Part shown: in pieces, positions 22,201 through 33,020 of the stretch
Layout: each line of letters starts with the position of its first letter
How positions within the stretch are numbered: position 1 is the stretch's first letter
Source: Myxococcota bacterium
GTDB taxonomy: Bacteria > Myxococcota_A > UBA9160 > UBA6930
Direction: 5' to 3'
DNA: 64,000 nt
NCBI GenBank assembly: GCA_028285625.1
Contig: JANQOX010000006.1
Coordinates: forward strand, 1 to 64,000
Notes under the pieces: generated by a model
Database searches by the model: none
What the model was told of the DNA's origin: nothing
The model's input: the letters and a program-made list of their open reading frames with translations, nothing else
Program-made: the position numbers and the translations under genes

Positions 22201-23064
22201 ATGACCCGACCGACTTCTCGCAAGGCAGCCCGCCTGGGACGCGCCCATCGCTTTGGCTCGGGCCCGCTGCTCGCCGCGTTGCTGGCGCTGCCGTTGCTGG
22301 CCTGCGCAGGGCCCAGCGGGCCGCCGCAGACGGTCGTCCGCAAGCCGGCCCCAGCGCCCGAACGGACCGAGCGGGAGAAGAACGAGCGCAAGGCGCTGGC
22401 CCACTACAAGCTCGGCATCGAGAACCTGCGCATCGGCCAGCCCGCCCTGGCCATCCGCGAGCTGCGTACCGCGCTCGAGTACAACCCCGACGATCCGTGG
22501 GGGCACCTGTCCATCGCCGAGGCGTACCGTCTGAAGGGCCACCCGAAGATGGGCGAGGACCACCTGCTGCGGGCGCTGGATCTGAAGCCCGGCTTCCAGC
22601 AGGCGCGTCTCAACCTCTCGGCGCTCTACATCCAGATGGGTCGCTACGAGGACTCGGTTGCTCAGACGTCGCTGCTGCTGGGAGACCCGACGTTCCCGGT
22701 GCCGTGGAAGGCGCTGACCAACCAGGGCTACGCCGAGTTCAAGCTGGAGCGGTACACCGATGCGCGACGTAGCCTCGAACTCGCCCGCGAGTACCACCCG
22801 AACTACTGGCAGGCGGTGCTCAACCTCGGCATCCTCGAAGCCACCGAAGGAAACCGGCTCGAAGCCCTGGAGCGCTTCGAGCAGGTCCTGGCGCTGTCGC
22901 CGGGCCCGCTGGCCGAGGCCGAGGTGAACTACCGGATGGGCGAGATCTACATCGCCCTCGGGAATCGCGCCCGCGCCATGGACCACCTGGCCTCTGCGGC
23001 GGCCAACACGCCGGCAGGTCCATGGGGAAAGCGGTCCGAGGACTACCTGAAGCGACTCCGGTAG
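22201..23064 (+). CDS. TPR lipoprotein, PilF/PilW-like
   Basis: A 287-residue predicted outer-membrane lipoprotein. The signal ends in the lipobox LLAC (Cys35). The mature part holds about five TPR units (ALAHYKLGIENLRIGQPALA, a unit ending LEYNPDD, a unit ending LDLKPGF, and so on). The overall plan matches PilF/PilW, which assembles the type IV pilus secretin, though TPR lipoproteins serve several roles and no other pilus gene is nearby. AGGAG at 22190-22194 precedes the ATG. It overlaps the following HTH gene by 43 bases. A PilF plus RodZ-like pair is a known neighbourhood, which adds some support. Confidence 0.82.
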   Translation: MTRPTSRKAARLGRAHRFGSGPLLAALLALPLLACAGPSGPPQTVVRKPAPAPERTEREKNERKALAHYKLGIENLRIGQPALAIRELRTALEYNPDDPWGHLSIAEAYRLKGHPKMGEDHLLRALDLKPGFQQARLNLSALYIQMGRYEDSVAQTSLLLGDPTFPVPWKALTNQGYAEFKLERYTDARRSLELAREYHPNYWQAVLNLGILEATEGNRLEALERFEQVLALSPGPLAEAEVNYRMGEIYIALGNRARAMDHLASAAANTPAGPWGKRSEDYLKRLR

Positions 23065-23630
23065 ACGGCGCTGCGGCGGCCGACCCGGCCGCCCCCGCTG
23101 CGCCCGAAGAGGGCATCGGCTCCTTCCTGTCGCGTCAGCGGCGGGTGCGCGGCATTGCCCTCGACGAGCTCGCCCGGCGCACGCGCATCCCCAGGCGCTC
23201 GCTCGAGCGGCTGGAGGAGGGCGCCTTCGATGGCCGGCCCGACGGATTTGCGCGCGGCTTCGTGCGGACCGTGGCGCGCGACCTGGGCCTCGATCCCGAC
23301 GACGCCGTCGCGCGCATGCTGGCCGAGCCCGAGGCCCCGGGCGGGTTGCCCTCCATCGATGTGGGCCGAGCGCTGCTGGTGCTCGGGGGCCTGCTGGGCA
23401 TGCTCGGCCTGGTCATGGCGGTGTGGTTCGGGGCGGGCTGGCTTGGCGATCGCCCCGCGGTGGAGTCGGCGCCGCCTCTGAGCGTTCGTCGCGACGCGGT
23501 CCGCGCGCTGGCCCATCAGGCGGGGCTGCTGCCCGAGGCCGGCAGCCCGAGCGGTCTGGCGATCGATCCGGCACCGCTTGCCGGTCCGGACCCGCTCCCG
23601 ACGGACGGCTCGGCAGGGGAGGAGCCGTGA
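23022..23630 (+). CDS. RodZ-like helix-turn-helix membrane protein
   Basis: A 202-residue protein with an N-terminal Xre-type HTH like that of RodZ. Its core runs from GSFLSRQRRVRGIALDELAR to LERLEEGAFDGRPDGFARGF, followed by VRTVARDLGLDPDDA. One transmembrane helix follows (VGRALLVLGGLLGMLGLVMAVW), then a short Pro-rich tail. RodZ links MreB to the cell-shape machinery, but this protein lacks the C-terminal beta domain of full RodZ, so it is a short relative. The ATG lies 43 bases inside the previous gene; shorter starts are possible. It stands 22 bases ahead of recO. Confidence 0.8.
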   Translation: MGKAVRGLPEATPVDGAAAADPAAPAAPEEGIGSFLSRQRRVRGIALDELARRTRIPRRSLERLEEGAFDGRPDGFARGFVRTVARDLGLDPDDAVARMLAEPEAPGGLPSIDVGRALLVLGGLLGMLGLVMAVWFGAGWLGDRPAVESAPPLSVRRDAVRALAHQAGLLPEAGSPSGLAIDPAPLAGPDPLPTDGSAGEEP

Positions 23631-23652
23631 CGGCCAGCCGTCGCGCGGACCG

Positions 23653-24426
23653 GTGACCACCCTCCACACCGACGCCCTGGTGCTGCGAACCGTGGACGTG
23701 GGCGAGTCGGACCGGATCCTCCACCTGCTCACGCCCCGGACCGGACGGCTTTCGGTGATTGCCAAGGGTGCGCGTCGCAGCGTGAAGCGGTTTCCCGGCA
23801 CGCTCGATCTGTTCAACCACCTTCGCGTGCAGGTGGAGCGCAGGCGGCCGACCTCGATGGCGCGGCTCGAACTGGCGCGCTTGCAGCGCACCTTCCACGG
23901 GGTTCGCGAGCACCCGTCGCGCTTTGCCCTGGGGTGCTACCTGCTCGAGCTGCTCGACCGCCTGGCGCCCGAGGGAGGCAGTCGCGAGGAGCTGGCGGCG
24001 CTGTTTCGATTCGCCCTGGCCAGCCTCGAGCTCTTCGATACGTCGGAGCCCGACGCCCGGCTGCGCACACTGCTCGAACTGCGCGCCCTCGAGGCCCTGG
24101 GGCTGCGGCCCGAACTCACGCGCTGCGTGCGCTGTGGCGAGGCCCTGGGCGCCGGGGCGGGCGGCGCGCCCATCGCCTTTCATGTGGGCGAGGGCGGTCC
24201 GGTCTGCGCGCGCTGTCTGCGCGAAGGCGAGGCACTGCTCCCCGTGCACCTGGGCACCCTGCGGACGCTCGACCAGGGCTTGCGCCTCGACCTCGGTCGG
24301 CTCGACCGACTCGGCCTGGGAGGGCAGGCGCTCGCCGAGGCCCGGACGCTTCTCGCGCGCTTCCTGCGCTTCCACGTCGGCGTGGAGCTGCGAAGCGAGC
24401 GCTTCCTCAGCGATCGGCTCGGCTGA
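23653..24426 (+). CDS. recO: DNA repair protein RecO
   Basis: A mediator that helps RecA load on SSB-coated single-stranded DNA in the RecFOR pathway. 257 residues. The OB-fold N-terminus is typical (TDALVLRTVDVGESDRILHLLTP, then LSVIAKGARRS). The helical C-terminal domain carries the zinc-binding pairs CVRCG and CARC. The GTG at 23653 is the first start in register with the family. No RecF or RecR gene is nearby. Confidence 0.93.
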   Translation: MTTLHTDALVLRTVDVGESDRILHLLTPRTGRLSVIAKGARRSVKRFPGTLDLFNHLRVQVERRRPTSMARLELARLQRTFHGVREHPSRFALGCYLLELLDRLAPEGGSREELAALFRFALASLELFDTSEPDARLRTLLELRALEALGLRPELTRCVRCGEALGAGAGGAPIAFHVGEGGPVCARCLREGEALLPVHLGTLRTLDQGLRLDLGRLDRLGLGGQALAEARTLLARFLRFHVGVELRSERFLSDRLG

Positions 24427-24570
24427 TCGGGCCGGTCGGGCCCATCGGCCAGTCGGCTGGGCCCAGGCGGCGCGTCCGAGCGGCCGGAGCGGCGCGAGGC
24501 AGTCCCGCCCCCCGGAAAGAACCGCTAGGGTGGCGCCCCGCCCGAAACCCGAGGAGCCGAGGCCGGTCCC

Positions 24571-25913
24571 ATGGAAACCCAGGCAGCCAGTGCGTCGGCC
24601 GCGGTGCGCATGGAGGACGTCGTGTCTCTGTGCGCGCGCCGCGGCTTCATCTTCCAGTCCGGCGAGATCTATGGCGGCATCAACGGCTTCTGGGACTACG
24701 GCCCCCTCGGGGTCGAGCTGAAGAACAACCTGAAGGCGTTCTGGTGGCAGCGCACCACGCGCGAGCGCGAGGACGTCGTCGGGATCGACAGCGCCATCAT
24801 CACGCACCCTCGCACCTGGGAGGCGTCGGGCCACGTCGCCAACTTCAGCGATCCGATGGTGGACTGCCGGACCTGCAAGCGCCGGTTCCGTGCCGACCAG
24901 CTCGATCAGCCGTGCCCCGAGGCCCCGGCCCAACGCCAGGTGACGGCGTGCGACACCACGGATCCGCGCGAGTTCAACCTGATGCTGCGCACCGAGATCG
25001 GGGCGTCCGAGGACGCGGCATCGACGGCGTTCCTGCGTGCCGAGACCTGCGGCTCGATCTTCACGTCCTTCCGGCGCGTGCGCGAGACGTCGCGCCAGAA
25101 GATCCCCTTCGGCATCGCGCAGATCGGCAAGGCGTTCCGAAACGAGATCAATCCCCGCAACTTCACCTTCCGGTCGCGCGAGTTCGAGCAGGCCGAGATG
25201 GAGTTCTTCTGCCATCCCGACCGCACGGGAGAGTGGTTCGAGCACTGGAAGGCGGAGCGCCTGCGCTTCCACCACGACCTGGGCTTCGACGAGACGAACC
25301 TGCGCACGCGGCCCCACGAGGCCAACGAGCTGGCCCACTACTGCAGCAACGCCGAGGACATCGAGTTCCTGTTTCCCTTCGGGTGGCAGGAGATCGAGGG
25401 AATCCACGACCGCGGTACCTACGACCTCACCCAACACACCGAGTTCGCAGGCAAGGACCTTTCGGTGATGGACGAGGAGTCGAAGGAGCGGTTCGTGCCG
25501 GCCGTGGTGGAGACCTCGGTGGGCATGGACCGCACCAGTCTCGCGTTGCTGGTGGCGGCCTACGCCGAAGAGACCCTCGAAGGGGGCGACACCCGCAACG
25601 TGCTGCGCCTGTCCCCGATCGTGGCTCCGATCAAGGTGGCCGTGCTCCCGCTCTCGAAGAAACTGGGCGAGCCTGCGCGGCGCCTGGCCGCGGAGCTGCG
25701 CAAGCGCTGGAACGTGTCGTACGACGAGGCGGGCAACATCGGTCGGCGCTACCGCCGGCAGGATGAGGTGGGCACCCCGTACTGCGTCACCTGGGACTTC
25801 GAGTCCGAGGGCGACCAGAAGGTCACCGTGCGGGACCGCGACGCCATGAGCCAGGAGCGGATCGGCGTGGACCACCTGGTGGGCTGGCTTCGGGAGCGCC
25901 TGGAGGCCCATCT

Positions 25914-25917
<4 letters not shown>
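24571..25917 (+). CDS. glyS: Glycyl-tRNA synthetase, single-chain (alpha2) type
   Basis: Charges tRNA-Gly. 448 residues, of the homodimeric archaeal/eukaryotic-like type also found in many bacteria, not the alpha2-beta2 GlyQ/GlyS pair. Class II motifs are visible: RRGFIFQSGEIYGGINGFWDYGPLGVELKNN near the start, motif 2 FRNEINPRNFTFRSREFEQAEMEFF, and the C-terminal anticodon domain (PIVAPIKVAVLPLSKK). The ATG has GAGGAG at 24551-24556. Its stop overlaps the next gene (TTGA). The 144 bases in front hold only GC-rich sequence and a possible TAGGGT -10 at 24526-24531. Confidence 0.96.
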
Positions 25918-28756
<2,839 letters not shown>

Positions 28757-28760
<4 letters not shown>

Positions 28761-29278
28761 AGCGCAGCGTTCGAAGCGTCGTGCTGGTTCTGACGGTGGC
28801 TCTGCTGGGCTCGCTCGGGTGCACCGTGCCCGGCTGGGTCCCCTTCATCGGCGACAAGACGCCTCCGGGGCCGGCCCCGGACGAGAGCTACGGCCTGACC
28901 GAGGTCTCCGACGAGTCGGTGCTGGAGTTCTACGCCCGCGCCTCCTTCTTCTACGACCGCCTGCGGTTGCGCCGGGTGAACACCCTGGCGACGTACCGTG
29001 ACGAGGTGCTGCGCGACTTCTTCCGCACCGACGCCGCCTTCGCCGACTACTACGCCGACCTGGCCCAGTCGCTGGTGGAGTCGCACTTCGAGCGTAACCG
29101 CCCGCTCGAACTGTCGGTGGTCGAGTTCCGCCTGCAGGGGCCCGGGGTGGCAGAGGTGACCACGCGCGTCGTGGGCGAGAACGGCCTGCCGTTGCGCTGG
29201 TGGAAGACGGACCTCGACCGCACCGATCGCTGGGAGCGCATCCAGGGGCGCTGGTGGATCGTTCCGCGGCGCCTGTAG
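28757..29278 (+). CDS. Hypothetical lipoprotein
   Basis: A 173-residue protein that starts with a GTG inside the ppdK stop (GTGA overlap). It has a basic N-terminus, a hydrophobic core and SLGC (Cys22), an acceptable if imperfect lipobox. The mature part is a compact alpha/beta-looking domain (VLEFYARASFFYDRLRLRRVNT ... RWERIQGRWWIVPRRL). I do not recognise the family; the ending resembles DUF4440/NTF2-like lipoproteins, but that is only an impression. Coupled translation with ppdK does not imply a shared function. Confidence 0.75.
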
Positions 29279-29288
29279 CGCCACCGTC

Positions 29289-29315
29289 GGTCCGGCGCGG
29301 CCAGTCCGCCGGACC
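29289..29315 (+). terminator. Hairpin terminator after the lipoprotein gene
   Basis: GGTCCGGCG (29289-29297) and CGCCGGACC (29307-29315) form a perfect 9-bp stem with a 9-base loop, 11 bases after the stop codon. There is no T-run, but it plausibly ends the glyS-ppdK-lipoprotein transcript. Confidence 0.5.
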
Positions 29316-29334
29316 GCCTCTCCGGTCACCGCCC

Positions 29335-29481
29335 AGCGTCGGTGGACCTGCCGTCGCCGTGTCCGCGATTTCGCCCGGGTACGGGCCGGATTGCGCACGC
29401 ACTGCGTCCCACCGACGGTGAACGAGCGGTAGGTAGGGGCTGCACCACGTGTGATTGGGAACACACTCTCCCACCGACGGT
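29335..29481. repeat. Repeated interrupted-palindrome motif CCCACCGACGGT
   Basis: CCCACCGACGGT occurs exactly at 29408-29419 and 29470-29481, 62 bases apart, and both copies continue into an A/G-rich AACG-type tail. An inverted copy with one change (AGCGTCGGTGG) lies at 29335-29345. The core ACCGACGGT is nearly self-complementary (ACCG-N-CGGT), and a further core in the other orientation is at 29283-29291. This looks like operator sites for a dimeric regulator, but the regulator is unknown. Confidence 0.5.
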
Positions 29482-29512
29482 AAAACGTTTCACCCCGACC
29501 TTTCTCCGGGAT

Positions 29513-29530
29513 GTCGCACCGATGTGCGAC
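29513..29530 (+). promoter_or_regulatory. Short perfect inverted repeat
   Basis: GTCGCAC (29513-29519) and GTGCGAC (29524-29530), loop CGAT. It lies just ahead of the candidate promoter and could be an operator or a weak terminator. Confidence 0.3.
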
Positions 29531-29553
29531 TGCTGCCGAAAACCCGCGCGAAC

Positions 29554-29581
29554 GTGACGGAATTCGCAGGGCGGCTAGAAC
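29554..29581 (+). promoter_or_regulatory. Candidate promoter of the first ECF sigma factor
   Basis: GTGACG (29554-29559) and TAGAAC (29576-29581), 16 bases apart, each match four of six bases of the sigma70 consensus. A GAAC at 29550-29553 could instead be part of an ECF-type -35. Seen by eye only. Confidence 0.3.
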
Positions 29582-29677
29582 CCACATCGAGTGGCATGCC
29601 GCTTGCGTAGACCACTGCCGGGACCTCGGTCCCCACCACCTTGAAGAAGCCAACCCTACCGCCAGGAGTTTTCCTCA

Positions 29678-30364
29678 TTGCAGCAGTCCCCCCGCGAGCA
29701 CGGGTCCCCCGTGCGTGCCGACGTCCACCTGCGCCCTTCTGCTGCCTCGCCCGACGCCGCGCCCCAGGCGCGCCGCCGTGCAGCTCGCCGCAGCGAGAAG
29801 AGATGGGACGACGACGCCGAGTTGGTGCGGCACATCCTGGCCGGTAGCCGCGAGCACTTCGACCAGCTCTACGAGGCGTACTTCCCGAGGGTCTACCGCT
29901 TTGCCATGAAGCGGCTGCGCGATTCGGGCGAGGCCGAGGACGTGACCCAGGAGGTCTTCCTCACGGTCTACAACGGCCTCCACTCCTACCAGGGCAACTC
30001 GAGCCTGCTCGTCTGGATCTTCGGGATCACCCGAAACAAGGTGAACCGCCGGTTCCGAAAGGCGCGGCCCCATCTGGAGTCGATCGATGGCGAGGATGCC
30101 GTGGAGGTCGCGGCCACGGCCGCGCCCACGGACCGCGCGGTCGAGGCCCGGCGGCTGCTCGAACGCTGCGAGCGCCTGATCGAGACCGAGCTGACCCCGC
30201 TCCAGCGCCGGATCTTCCACCTGAAGCACCTGCGCAAGCAGTCGATCCGCAACATCGCCGAGGCCCTCGACAAGTCCGAGGACGCGGTGAAGGCCAACCT
30301 CTATCGCATGCGGCGCGCCATCAACCAGGCCGCGCCGGGCCTGGACCAGATCCTCCAGGCCTAG
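29678..30364 (+). CDS. ECF-type RNA polymerase sigma factor (first of two)
   Basis: A 228-residue sigma70-family factor of the extracytoplasmic-function group. Region 2 is clear (FDQLYEAYFPRVYRFAMKRL, EDVTQEVFLTVYNGL, WIFGITRNKVNRRFR). Region 4 is a good HTH (LTPLQRRIFHLKHLRKQSIR, NIAEALDKSEDAVKANLYR). The extra ~45 N-terminal residues are Arg/Ala/Pro-rich and probably disordered. The start is TTG 29678 with AGGAG at 29664-29668. No transmembrane anti-sigma factor is adjacent. A strong hairpin ends the gene at 30425, so it may be transcribed apart from the second sigma factor. Confidence 0.92.
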   Translation: MQQSPREHGSPVRADVHLRPSAASPDAAPQARRRAARRSEKRWDDDAELVRHILAGSREHFDQLYEAYFPRVYRFAMKRLRDSGEAEDVTQEVFLTVYNGLHSYQGNSSLLVWIFGITRNKVNRRFRKARPHLESIDGEDAVEVAATAAPTDRAVEARRLLERCERLIETELTPLQRRIFHLKHLRKQSIRNIAEALDKSEDAVKANLYRMRRAINQAAPGLDQILQA

Positions 30365-30380
30365 CCCTGACCCGGAGCAA

Positions 30381-30413
30381 TCCCCCAGCCCCTTCCCAAA
30401 ATCCCCTGGGGGA
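30381..30413 (+). repeat. Inverted repeat between the two sigma genes
   Basis: TCCCCCAG (30381-30388) pairs with CTGGGGGA (30406-30413), loop of 17 bases. It precedes the stronger hairpin at 30425 and may help it. Confidence 0.35.
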
Positions 30414-30424
30414 CCACTCCTGAA

Positions 30425-30456
30425 GCCCTGCCGGGTCCGAAAGGACCCGGCAGGGC
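30425..30456 (+). terminator. Strong hairpin with GAAA tetraloop after the first ECF gene
   Basis: A perfect 14-bp stem, arms 30425-30438 and 30443-30456, closed by the stable GNRA-type loop GAAA, followed by ACCCGTTTGT. It begins 61 bases after the stop codon. The U-run is weak, but stem and loop are exceptional, so it is either a terminator or a processing/stability element. Confidence 0.7.
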
Positions 30457-30564
30457 ACCCGTTTGTCTGCCACGAATCCGCCCGCGGACCCACTTCCCCG
30501 TGTGAGCGGGTGGTCTCATTTCTGTGTGGATCTCCCCGCATCGCAACGAGCGAGGAGTCTGCAC

Positions 30565-31188
30565 TTGGCGGCAGTAACCGGAGCGGTCCATCCCGCGCCG
30601 ACCGACACGACCCAGGGGCCCTTGGGTGCGCTGGACGACCAGGCCCTGTTCGAGGGCGTGCGGAAGGGCAGCGAAGAGCACTTCAACGTGCTCTACGAGC
30701 GCTACTTCAGCAGGATCTACAACTTCATCTACGTGCGGACCCGCAACCACGCAGATGCCGAAGAGTTGGCCCAGGAGACGTTCACGGTCGTCTTCCGGTC
30801 GTCCGAGGCCTACTCGGGCCGCTCGACGCCCCTCGGGTGGATCTACGGAATCGCGAAGAACACGGTCTACAACCACTTACGCCGCAACCGCACCCACGGT
30901 GAGCGCGTCGAAGAGGCCGGGGCCGATGCCGTTCAGAGCGCCTCGCCGATCTGGCGCTTGAACCCCGAGGAGCAGCTCGCCATGGATCGCTACGCACGGA
31001 TCATCGAGGAACGCCTCGACTCCGTCAGTGAATGGCAGGCCGAGGTGTTCTATCTACGCCACGTGGAGAACCTCCCGATCCGCGAGATCGAGAAGCGCAC
31101 GGACAAGTCGAGCGACGCGATTCGCTCCGGGTTGTACCGGGTGAAGCGGTTGTTGCTCGAGGGCGAGCAGGCATTGGCTGGAGCATGA
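30565..31188 (+). CDS. ECF-type RNA polymerase sigma factor (second of two)
   Basis: A 207-residue ECF sigma factor related to its neighbour. Region 2: EEHFNVLYERYFSRIYNFIY, then AEELAQETFTVVFRSSEAY and WIYGIAKNTVYNHLRR. Region 4: EWQAEVFYLRHVENLPIREI, then EKRTDKSSDAIRSGLYRVKR. The start is TTG 30565 with AGGAG at 30553-30557, the same site-and-start style as the first sigma gene; a longer frame from TTG 30463 has no such signal. Its stop overlaps the ATG of the following small gene, which is therefore translationally coupled. The likeness of the pair suggests an old tandem duplication. Confidence 0.92.
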   Translation: MAAVTGAVHPAPTDTTQGPLGALDDQALFEGVRKGSEEHFNVLYERYFSRIYNFIYVRTRNHADAEELAQETFTVVFRSSEAYSGRSTPLGWIYGIAKNTVYNHLRRNRTHGERVEEAGADAVQSASPIWRLNPEEQLAMDRYARIIEERLDSVSEWQAEVFYLRHVENLPIREIEKRTDKSSDAIRSGLYRVKRLLLEGEQALAGA

Positions 31189-31457
31189 AGCAAAGCCTCG
31201 GTGCCAGACTTCGCGAGCGGCTCCGCCCGGCCTGGGCGCGGGGTCGGAAACCGCGGCGGAAGCAAACCGGCGAGGTTCAGGAGCGCGCAGTGATCGACGA
31301 GATCGCATCCGAGTTCACGACAGAGGAGCTTCAAGAGTTCCTCGAGGCCGATCTGTACCCGATCGAAGCCGATCCCGAGTTCAAGGAAGAGCTGCGCGGC
31401 AAGCTCTGGGACCTCGTGCAGCGCCAGGCGGCGGGACGCAAGAACGAGGACGCCTAG
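31185..31457 (+). CDS. Small basic/acidic protein coupled to an ECF sigma factor
   Basis: A 90-residue protein starting at the ATG that overlaps the sigma factor stop (ATGA). The first 30 residues are very basic (LRERLRPAWARGRKPRRKQ); the rest is acidic and helical (EIASEFTTEELQEFLEADLYPIEADPEFKEELRGKLWDLV). There is no membrane segment and no zinc motif. Coupling to a sigma gene is the classic position of an anti-sigma factor, so a soluble anti-sigma or co-regulator is a fair guess, but no known family supports it. Confidence 0.65.
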   Translation: MKQSLGARLRERLRPAWARGRKPRRKQTGEVQERAVIDEIASEFTTEELQEFLEADLYPIEADPEFKEELRGKLWDLVQRQAAGRKNEDA

Positions 31458-31463
31458 CCAAAG

Positions 31464-31485
31464 GCCGTGCCGCCCCCGGCACGGC
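31464..31485 (+). terminator. Hairpin terminator after the sigma factor operon
   Basis: GCCGTGCCG (31464-31472) and CGGCACGGC (31477-31485) form a perfect 9-bp stem with a CCCC loop, 6 bases after the stop codon. No T-run follows. Confidence 0.5.
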
Positions 31486-31582
31486 GCACTGGGAAAAACC
31501 CTGACCGCGCCCGCGCCGAAGGCCCCGCACCCGGGTCGAAAGCTCCGCGGGGGGGAAATCGGGCTTCCAGCGGCGCTCCCAT

Positions 31583-31599
31583 CGGCGGTAGTATCGCCG
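31583..31599 (+). promoter_or_regulatory. Inverted repeat around a possible -10 element, upstream of tolC-like gene
   Basis: CGGCG (31583-31587) and CGCCG (31595-31599) flank GTAGTAT, which contains TAGTAT (31589-31594), a fair -10 match. No good -35 is seen. It could be the promoter/operator of the giant-protein locus. Confidence 0.25.
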
Positions 31600-31662
31600 T
31601 TCGATCGAAGGGTGCGGTGAGATGCTGCCCCGGTTGCCGGGCCCACCCGGCTGGAGAGCTCG

Positions 31663-32991
31663 TTGCGAACCCCCCGTCTCACCGCAGCCCTGGCTGTGGT
31701 GCTTCTCGTCGTGTCGGCTCCGGCCGCAGGCCAGGGTGTGCTCCACGTCTACGAACGTGGGCTCGAATGGGACCCGTCTCTCGACGCCGTACGCTTTGGC
31801 GACGTGAGCGCCCGTGAAGGCCTCAGAGCGGCCTGGTCACGCTTCCTGCCTTCCCTGTCTTTCGAGTACGACTACTCGCACACCCGGCAGGAGATCCGCA
31901 GCACCGACAACGAGGTGTTCGCCCAGGGGACGTCGCGGTTTCCGACGGACGAGTGGGCGTTCAATCTGGTGCAGCCCGTGCTGCGGCTCGAGGACTGGGC
32001 CAACGTGCCGAAGGCCAAGGCCAACAAGCGGCGGACCGAGTTCGAGCTGGTCGGCGCCCAGCAGGATCTGATCTTCCGCTCCGCCGACGCCTACTTCGGC
32101 GTGCTGGCCTCCCAGGACAACCTGAGCTTCGCCGTGTCCGAACGCGAGGCGATCGAGGCCCAGCTCAACGAGGCCGAGGAGCGCGTCGGGGCCGGGCTCT
32201 CGACGGTCCAGGACCTCTACGACGCCCAGGCCCGCTTCTCCGAGTCGCTGGCGACCGAGGCGGATGCCCACGACCTGCTGCGCGATGCCCAGCAGGCAGT
32301 GGTCGAGATCGCGGCCGAGGAGCTCACCAATCCCCAGTCCCTGGAGACCCAGTTCGCACTCAAGCCGCCCGAGCCGCCCAACCTGGGTAAGTGGGTCGCC
32401 GCTGCGCGCGACCAGAACCCCGTGCTGCGCGCCCTGCGCGAAGAGGTCGAGGTCGCGCGCATGGAGGTTCGCGAGAAGGCTGCAGAGCACACGCCGCGGG
32501 TCGACCTCGTGGGCTCCCTCTCGCGGCGCGACACGGATGGCAGTCTGTTCGGCGGCGGCAGTGACGTGGAGAACACGGACTTCCTGGTCACCGTGAGCGT
32601 TCCGCTGTTCCGGGCCCCGGTGATCCTCGAGACGCGCGAGAAGCACTACGAGATGCGGCGCGCCGAACGCGAGCTCGAGGCCGAGCGCCGGCAGGTCGTG
32701 CGGGATACGCGTGCCGCCTACTACGCGGTGAACACGCTGATCACCCAGGTCGATGCGCTGCGCCGGGCCGTCGAGGCCCAGCAGCGTGCGCTGGAGTCGA
32801 AGGAAGAAGGCCTGCGTTCGGGTCTCAATACGGGCATCCACGTGCTCGATGCGCGCCGTGACCTCTTCCTGGCCAAGCGAGACCATGCCCAGGCCCGTTA
32901 CGACTACGTGCTCGAGTCGCTGAGGCTGAAGCAGCTCACCGGCTCCCTGGACCTGGAGGACCTGGCCGAGGTCGATCGACTGCTGCAGTAG
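31663..32991 (+). CDS. TolC-family outer-membrane efflux/secretion protein
   Basis: A 442-residue outer-membrane channel protein of the TolC family, the exit duct of type I secretion and efflux systems. A signal peptide ends near APAAGQG. The long coiled, alternating helical segments and the repeated structure (YFGVLASQDNLSFAVSEREA ... AQARFSESLATEADAHDLLRDAQ, later AAYYAVNTLITQVDALRRAVE) are characteristic. The start is TTG 31663 with GGAGAG at 31653-31658. It stands 29 bases upstream of the giant gene and is presumably its exit channel. Confidence 0.9.
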   Translation: MRTPRLTAALAVVLLVVSAPAAGQGVLHVYERGLEWDPSLDAVRFGDVSAREGLRAAWSRFLPSLSFEYDYSHTRQEIRSTDNEVFAQGTSRFPTDEWAFNLVQPVLRLEDWANVPKAKANKRRTEFELVGAQQDLIFRSADAYFGVLASQDNLSFAVSEREAIEAQLNEAEERVGAGLSTVQDLYDAQARFSESLATEADAHDLLRDAQQAVVEIAAEELTNPQSLETQFALKPPEPPNLGKWVAAARDQNPVLRALREEVEVARMEVREKAAEHTPRVDLVGSLSRRDTDGSLFGGGSDVENTDFLVTVSVPLFRAPVILETREKHYEMRRAERELEAERRQVVRDTRAAYYAVNTLITQVDALRRAVEAQQRALESKEEGLRSGLNTGIHVLDARRDLFLAKRDHAQARYDYVLESLRLKQLTGSLDLEDLAEVDRLLQ

Positions 32992-33020
32992 TACAAGCAC
33001 CCCTTCGGAGACGCCCCCCC

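Larger units (their letters stand above)
29279..29677 (+). promoter_or_regulatory. Non-coding region upstream of the ECF sigma factors
   Basis: About 400 bases with no supported gene. It contains, in order, a hairpin terminator, three related CCCACCGACGGT-type motifs, a small hairpin, a candidate promoter and the AGGAG site (29664-29668) of the first sigma factor. It is the least GC-rich and most motif-dense intergenic stretch of the window. Confidence 0.6.
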
